The translations under genes and the position numbers were made by a program. The notes under the pieces are model-generated. The model was not told the origin of the DNA and did not search any database. It saw only the letters and a list, made by a program, of their open reading frames with translations. A DNA stretch of 55,789 nucleotides from Paracoccaceae bacterium (lineage in GTDB: Bacteria > Pseudomonadota > Alphaproteobacteria > Rhodobacterales > Rhodobacteraceae), in assembly GCA_009920815.1 (NCBI GenBank), contig RFZH01000001.1:1-55789 (forward strand). The letters are read 5' to 3'. Positions 52,594 through 55,789 of this stretch are shown here, piece by piece; position 1 is the stretch's first letter; every line of letters starts with the position of its first letter.

Positions 52594-52863
52594 GTGTTCA
52601 ATAATCTAGGCCATCCGATATATTCAACCTGGTTAAATTGGGGCCGCCATACGATTGGCACGTGGCCGCCCATCGTAATGTTGTCAAGCTTTGGCGCATC
52701 TGGCGTTCTGATAGGTCAGGCGTTAGGCGGTGTAATTTTTGCCGCCATCGCATTTATGTTGGTTCGACGCGTAAATGCCCAGTTGGACACAACCGCACCT
52801 GATGCACAGGGTTTTGGAATCCACCAACGCATTCATATGCTTTTTGCCCGAGGACGATGGTAA
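52594..52863 (+). CDS. Hypothetical small membrane protein
   Basis: Open frame of about 90 codons from a GTG at 52594 (a TTG at 52579 is also in frame): VFNNLGHPIYSTWLNWGRHT, then a hydrophobic stretch with SFGASGVLIGQALGGVIFAA and AIAFMLVRRV, and a basic tail ending FARGRW. One or two transmembrane helices are likely. I do not recognise it. No clear ribosome site. It could be a decayed or chance ORF between the DUF2063 stub and rsuA. Confidence 0.35.
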   Translation: MFNNLGHPIYSTWLNWGRHTIGTWPPIVMLSSFGASGVLIGQALGGVIFAAIAFMLVRRVNAQLDTTAPDAQGFGIHQRIHMLFARGRW

Positions 52864-52975
52864 CGCCGAAAGATGCGGGATTTCTCGAACTTAGCGCAGC
52901 GCTACTGTCGCCTCTGTCAAATCTGGTCTATACGGTATTAAGCTTTTATCATCAGAGCATAAGTTAGAGAATACG

Positions 52976-53710
52976 ATGTCGAAAATACCAACAGCCCGCA
53001 TCGATAAATTGTTGTCTTCACTGGGCTATGGATCGCGCAGTGATGTGCCTCTGATGGCCAAGATGGGCCGTATATTTTTAGATGGAAAACCTGTCAGGGA
53101 TGTCAGCCAACGCTTGCAACTGACCGATGATCTTAGCAGCCGCCTATCTATTGACCGCCAGCCTCTAGATCCTTTGATGGGCATGGTTATCTTGATGCAT
53201 AAACCCGTCGGTGTGACCTGTTCGCACAAAGAATCGGGCGCACTGGTTTATGACTTGTTGCCTGACCGCTGGGGCCGGCGCACACCAGCCTTGTCCAGCA
53301 TTGGTCGATTGGACAAAGATACAAGTGGCCTCTTGTTAATCACAGACGATGGCCCACTTTTGCATCGCATTATCAGCCCCAAACGCCACATCAAAAAAAC
53401 CTATTTGGCCACGCTGGACCGTCCGTTGAACGGCACCGAGATTGATATTTTTGCATCGGGTACCATGATGCTAAACGGGGAAACAAAACCACTTGCCCCA
53501 GCAGAATTGAAAATTGTTTCGTCGCACCAAGCTTTACTGACCATAACCGAAGGCCGATATCATCAAGTGCGCCGGATGTTTGCGGCAACGGGAAATCATG
53601 TGACACAGTTGCATCGCACGACACTCGGCGGCCTTGCCCTGCCAGATACTTTGGCGCCCGGGGAATGGACAGTGCTATCCCCCGGCGACATTAATCTTAT
53701 TTTTGCGTAA
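52976..53710 (+). CDS. rsuA: 16S rRNA pseudouridine synthase, RsuA/RluB family
   Basis: The 244 residues have an N-terminal S4-like domain (ARIDKLLSSLGYGSRSDVPL, GRIFLDGKPV) and the synthase domain with the catalytic Asp in SIGRLDKDTSGLLLITDDG, plus KKTYLATLD and ITEGRYHQVRRMFAATGNHV. The order and length fit RsuA, which modifies U516 of 16S rRNA. A housekeeping gene in an otherwise accessory stretch. Confidence 0.9.
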   Translation: MSKIPTARIDKLLSSLGYGSRSDVPLMAKMGRIFLDGKPVRDVSQRLQLTDDLSSRLSIDRQPLDPLMGMVILMHKPVGVTCSHKESGALVYDLLPDRWGRRTPALSSIGRLDKDTSGLLLITDDGPLLHRIISPKRHIKKTYLATLDRPLNGTEIDIFASGTMMLNGETKPLAPAELKIVSSHQALLTITEGRYHQVRRMFAATGNHVTQLHRTTLGGLALPDTLAPGEWTVLSPGDINLIFA

Positions 53711-53718
53711 CAATGGGA

Positions 53719-53811
53719 TCAGAATTTACCCACAAGGTTTAGATAGACGCCCTTGCCCCCGTTGCCACCAAAACAAATAACGCAAATGTGAAAAATCTGA
53801 TCGACCTGATA
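53719..53811 (-). pseudogene. Possible C-terminal remnant of an outer-membrane beta-barrel protein
   Basis: The minus strand reads YQVDQIFHICVICFGGNGGK then GVYLNLVGKF and a TGA. Alternating pattern and a terminal Phe resemble the last strand of a beta-barrel outer-membrane protein. Nothing recognisable continues upstream. It converges on rsuA. This is pattern recognition only and may be chance. Confidence 0.2.
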
Positions 53812-53886
53812 GCTTTGATGACCAAAGACTCGCAAACACCTGAAAGGGTCCGCGCCGCGTGACACGAAGTAGTATTCATTCTCAAT

Positions 53887-53946
53887 CCCCAATTGGGGAA
53901 CACAACAATTATGTGTTCAGCTCGCTCCACACACCACTGAACACAT
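53887..53946. repeat. Cluster of inverted repeats upstream of the parA remnant
   Basis: Three elements lie within 60 bp: a perfect palindrome CCCCAATTGGGG (53887-53898); GAACAC (53898-53903) facing GTGTTC (53913-53918); and ATGTGTTCAG (53911-53920) facing CTGAACACAT (53937-53946) over a 16-base spacer. GAACAC is thus present three times in alternating orientation. Such clusters near parAB can be partition (parS) or copy-control sites, but no known consensus was matched. Confidence 0.4.
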
Positions 53947-54387
53947 ATATTGGACCACCCGCCAATATGCATCCATATGTATATTTACCCACTCCAAAGG
54001 GTATTGCCAATAAATTTATCAATTCTTTTTTAACCCGATAGGATATATTGCAAATTTGCAACCCAACAGGAATGTTTGTTATATTTTAGTTTTTTTTATC
54101 AATATCTTATGGTGGTCTCTCGTCGAAAAGCGATGATAAAATGCTTTCCGCCGTTATCAAAAACACACTTATAAAACAGGGATATGGGAAATTTCGGGTA
54201 TAATTCCCCCACGGCACAAGGCGAAATGGCAGCGGTAGAGTCACAGCCATTGATTGCAAATCAAAGCTAAATCACGCCACATCAAAACACTCTGGGAAAA
54301 GATCAACCCAGAAATCACAGATGGCCGCACTATTCGACCTTTGCCTCGATCGAGGATGGTGAAAACAGCCAGCGGCGTCGCGACGGA
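53947..54387. other. AT-rich gene-poor stretch before parA
   Basis: No convincing gene. It holds AT-rich DNA with runs of T, the 14-bp perfect palindrome TTGCAAATTTGCAA (54048-54061), a tRNA-Cys-like segment around GCA 54256-54258 that cannot be folded fully, and from about 54271 an open frame leading into the parA remnant with signs of small frame changes (residues typical of a ParA are not seen). No DnaA box of the TTATCCACA type was found. Confidence 0.4.
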
Positions 54388-54705
54388 TTGCCAGAGATTA
54401 AATTCGAATGGGATGCTGTGCGCGCGCTGATCACCCGCTTTGACGCTGCGCAACAAACCGATTTGGCCAATGTCATCCAGGCCTATTTTGGCGATTTTAT
54501 GACGACGTACCGTCAAGATTTTACTGCTTTGGTGGGACAAGCTGGCGAACAGGTTAGCGGCATTTACGAAATTGATTATCGCGAATTTAACCGCGATACC
54601 TATGCCCGTGGCCGCGAAGCGTTTGATCGCACCTGGGCAGAGGTAAAGGAATTGTTAATCGGCACATGGTGGCGCGATCAACAGATGATGAAGGAGGCTG
54701 AGTGA
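54388..54705 (+). pseudogene. C-terminal fragment of a ParA-type partition ATPase
   Basis: About 105 codons match the C-terminal third of plasmid ParA/RepA proteins: FEWDAVRALITRFDAAQQTD, ANVIQAYFGDFM, then GIYEIDYREFNRDTYARGRE and FDRTWAEVKELLIGTWWRDQ. The Walker motifs and the N-terminal two thirds are absent; the frame is open back to 54271 but that part does not look like ParA. The only start is TTG 54388. It abuts parB (TGATG overlap of one base) as in intact parAB pairs, so a deletion or rearrangement removed its beginning. Confidence 0.7.
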
Positions 54706-55789
54706 TGGCAAAGCGACGTAAACTTGAACTGCCAAATTTGGAAGATCTGAATAAGCTTGAGGCAGAGTTTCGCAGCGAAACCCCCGCAGGGCGTGGTCTG
54801 GGATTGACCCCGCCAATCGCTCAGGTGGCGGCCGAAATTGCAACCTCTGCCCCCGTGATCGATGCCGAAACCCGTGCCGCCCAAGCGCGCGATACCCATG
54901 ATGCCGAACGTTTGCGCGCGGCGTTGGAAAAGGGTTTGATCATGCAAGAGTTGCCAATCGACGCGATCAAGCCTGACGATTTGGATCGTGACCGTGTCCA
55001 AGTCGACGAAGATGAAATGATGGAGCTGCGGACGTCGATTGCCACCAACGGGTTGCGATTGCCGATCGAGGTCTATGAAATGGCCGAGCCTGAGGGGAAA
55101 TTTCGCTATGGCGTGATTTCTGGCTATCGTCGCTTGTTGGCGTTTAATGCGCTTTATGCGCTGTCAGGCCAAGACCGCTATGCAACGATCAAGGCGGTTG
55201 TTAAGGCGCCAAAATCAACCTCGGACGCCTTGGTTGCCATGGTCGAGGAAAACGAAGTTCGGTCGAACCTAAGCCATTTTGAACGGGGAAGGGTGGCCGC
55301 GATGGCCGCGCAGAACGGATTTTATGCCACGGTCGAAGAGGCGGTGAATATCCTTTTTGCCAGCGGATCAAAGGCCAAGCGGTCCAAGATCCGCAGCTTT
55401 GCCACAATCTTCGAAGAGTTGGGGGATATGCTAAACGATCCTGAAACGCTTTCTGAACGCCAAGGTTTGCGCATTGCCAACGCGCTTCGTATGGGGGCAG
55501 GGGGGCGCCTCCGCGAGGCGCTGGATGATCACCGTTGCACAACTGCAGCCGACGATTGGGCGGTGATTGAGCCGATCTTGAAGCAGGTCGAAACCGGTTT
55601 GGATCCAACGGCTAAACGGGCAGGGCGGCCCAAGGTGGACAAGCCGTCCTTGGATACGCGTCGTTTGGCGAATGGGATCACGCTGCGCCAAACCAAGGAT
55701 CGGGACGGGTTCGCCATTCACATTTCGGGCCGTCAGGTCGATCAAGAACTGACCCGGGCGGTTTTGGATGCCGTTGAACGATTATTGGA
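54705..55789 (+). CDS. parB: ParB/RepB-family partition protein, 3' end outside window
   Basis: ATG 54705 (AGGAGG a few bases before) opens 361 codons that run off the right edge. MAKRRKLELPNLEDLNKLEA is followed by the ParB nuclease-like domain (LPIDAIKPDDLDRDRVQVDE, MMELRTSIATNGLRLPIEVY, FRYGVISGYRRLLAFNALYA), MVEENEVRSNLSHFERGRVA and an HTH (ALRMGAGGRLREALDD region). With the ParA stub it suggests a plasmid or chromid partition locus. Whether segregation works without a full ParA here is doubtful. Confidence 0.85.
   Translation, partial: MAKRRKLELPNLEDLNKLEAEFRSETPAGRGLGLTPPIAQVAAEIATSAPVIDAETRAAQARDTHDAERLRAALEKGLIMQELPIDAIKPDDLDRDRVQVDEDEMMELRTSIATNGLRLPIEVYEMAEPEGKFRYGVISGYRRLLAFNALYALSGQDRYATIKAVVKAPKSTSDALVAMVEENEVRSNLSHFERGRVAAMAAQNGFYATVEEAVNILFASGSKAKRSKIRSFATIFEELGDMLNDPETLSERQGLRIANALRMGAGGRLREALDDHRCTTAADDWAVIEPILKQVETGLDPTAKRAGRPKVDKPSLDTRRLANGITLRQTKDRDGFAIHISGRQVDQELTRAVLDAVERLL

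Noticed and set aside
53739..53972. 77-residue minus-strand ORF
   Set aside because: No domain, no ribosome site, and a competing frame in the same place looks more protein-like; probably chance.
1..55789. CRISPR arrays, insertion sequences, rRNA genes
   Set aside because: I saw no regularly spaced repeats, no transposase frames and no rRNA-like sequence in the window; several genes are decayed but no mobile element is seen at the breaks.

Overview
The window carries an almost complete photosynthesis gene cluster (PGC) of an aerobic anoxygenic phototroph of the order Rhodobacterales (Roseobacter-like). Several features point there. The gene order is dxs-pufCMLABQ-bchZYXC-crtFE/crtDC-tspO-crtB-crtI/crtA-bchIDO-cyc2-hemA-puhE-acsF-puhCBA-lhaA-bchMLHBNF/ppaA-ppsR-bchG-pucC-like-bchP-idi. 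CrtA and CrtF/C/D indicate the spheroidene/spheroidenone route. AcsF is the oxygen-dependent cyclase, a tetraheme PufC is present, and no pufX was seen. No puc (LH2) genes and no bchE are present in the window.

Layout. 1-136 is the start of a LuxR-type HTH protein running off the left edge. 267-11067 holds dxs and the bchCXYZ-pufQBALMC superoperon, all on the minus strand. 11156-18695 holds carotenoid genes, with tspO beside crtB. 18762-23020 is crtA-bchIDO on plus. 23030-38585 is one long minus-strand run: cytochrome c2, hemA, puhE, acsF, a small puhD-position gene, puhCBA, lhaA, bchMLHBNF. 38750-46143 is the plus-strand ppaA-ppsR-bchG-pucC-like-bchP-idi block, then a bciA-type 8-vinyl reductase. 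From 46.2 kb the content is accessory: a membrane-anchored PIN/NYN-like nuclease, a MarR regulator divergent from a 3-hydroxybenzoate 4-hydroxylase-like flavoprotein, a pxpBCA (5-oxoprolinase) operon, remnants of a DUF2063-DoxX operon, and rsuA. A gene-poor, AT-rich stretch with inverted repeats follows, then the tail of a ParA and a ParB running off the right edge. ParAB next to the cluster suggests a plasmid or chromid, as known for some roseobacters, but no replication initiator is in view.

Regulation is readable. TGT-N12-ACA (PpsR/CrtJ) boxes lie upstream of bchC, between crtE and crtD, between crtI and crtA, between bchF and ppaA, and directly at the bchG start codon. Hairpins between pufQ and pufB and between pufA and pufL fit the known segmental mRNA stability of puf transcripts. 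A strong terminator separates pufC from dxs.

The most unusual property is gene decay inside this otherwise well kept cluster. bchM lacks roughly 60 central residues in frame. ppsR, the repressor for the boxes above, has lost roughly 80 codons with a change of frame. pxpC lacks its first ~60 residues. doxX has an amber codon in place of a Trp, its upstream partner is only a C-terminal stub, and parA is only a C-terminal stub. If these are real and not assembly faults, bacteriochlorophyll synthesis and its aerobic repression should both be impaired in this lineage.
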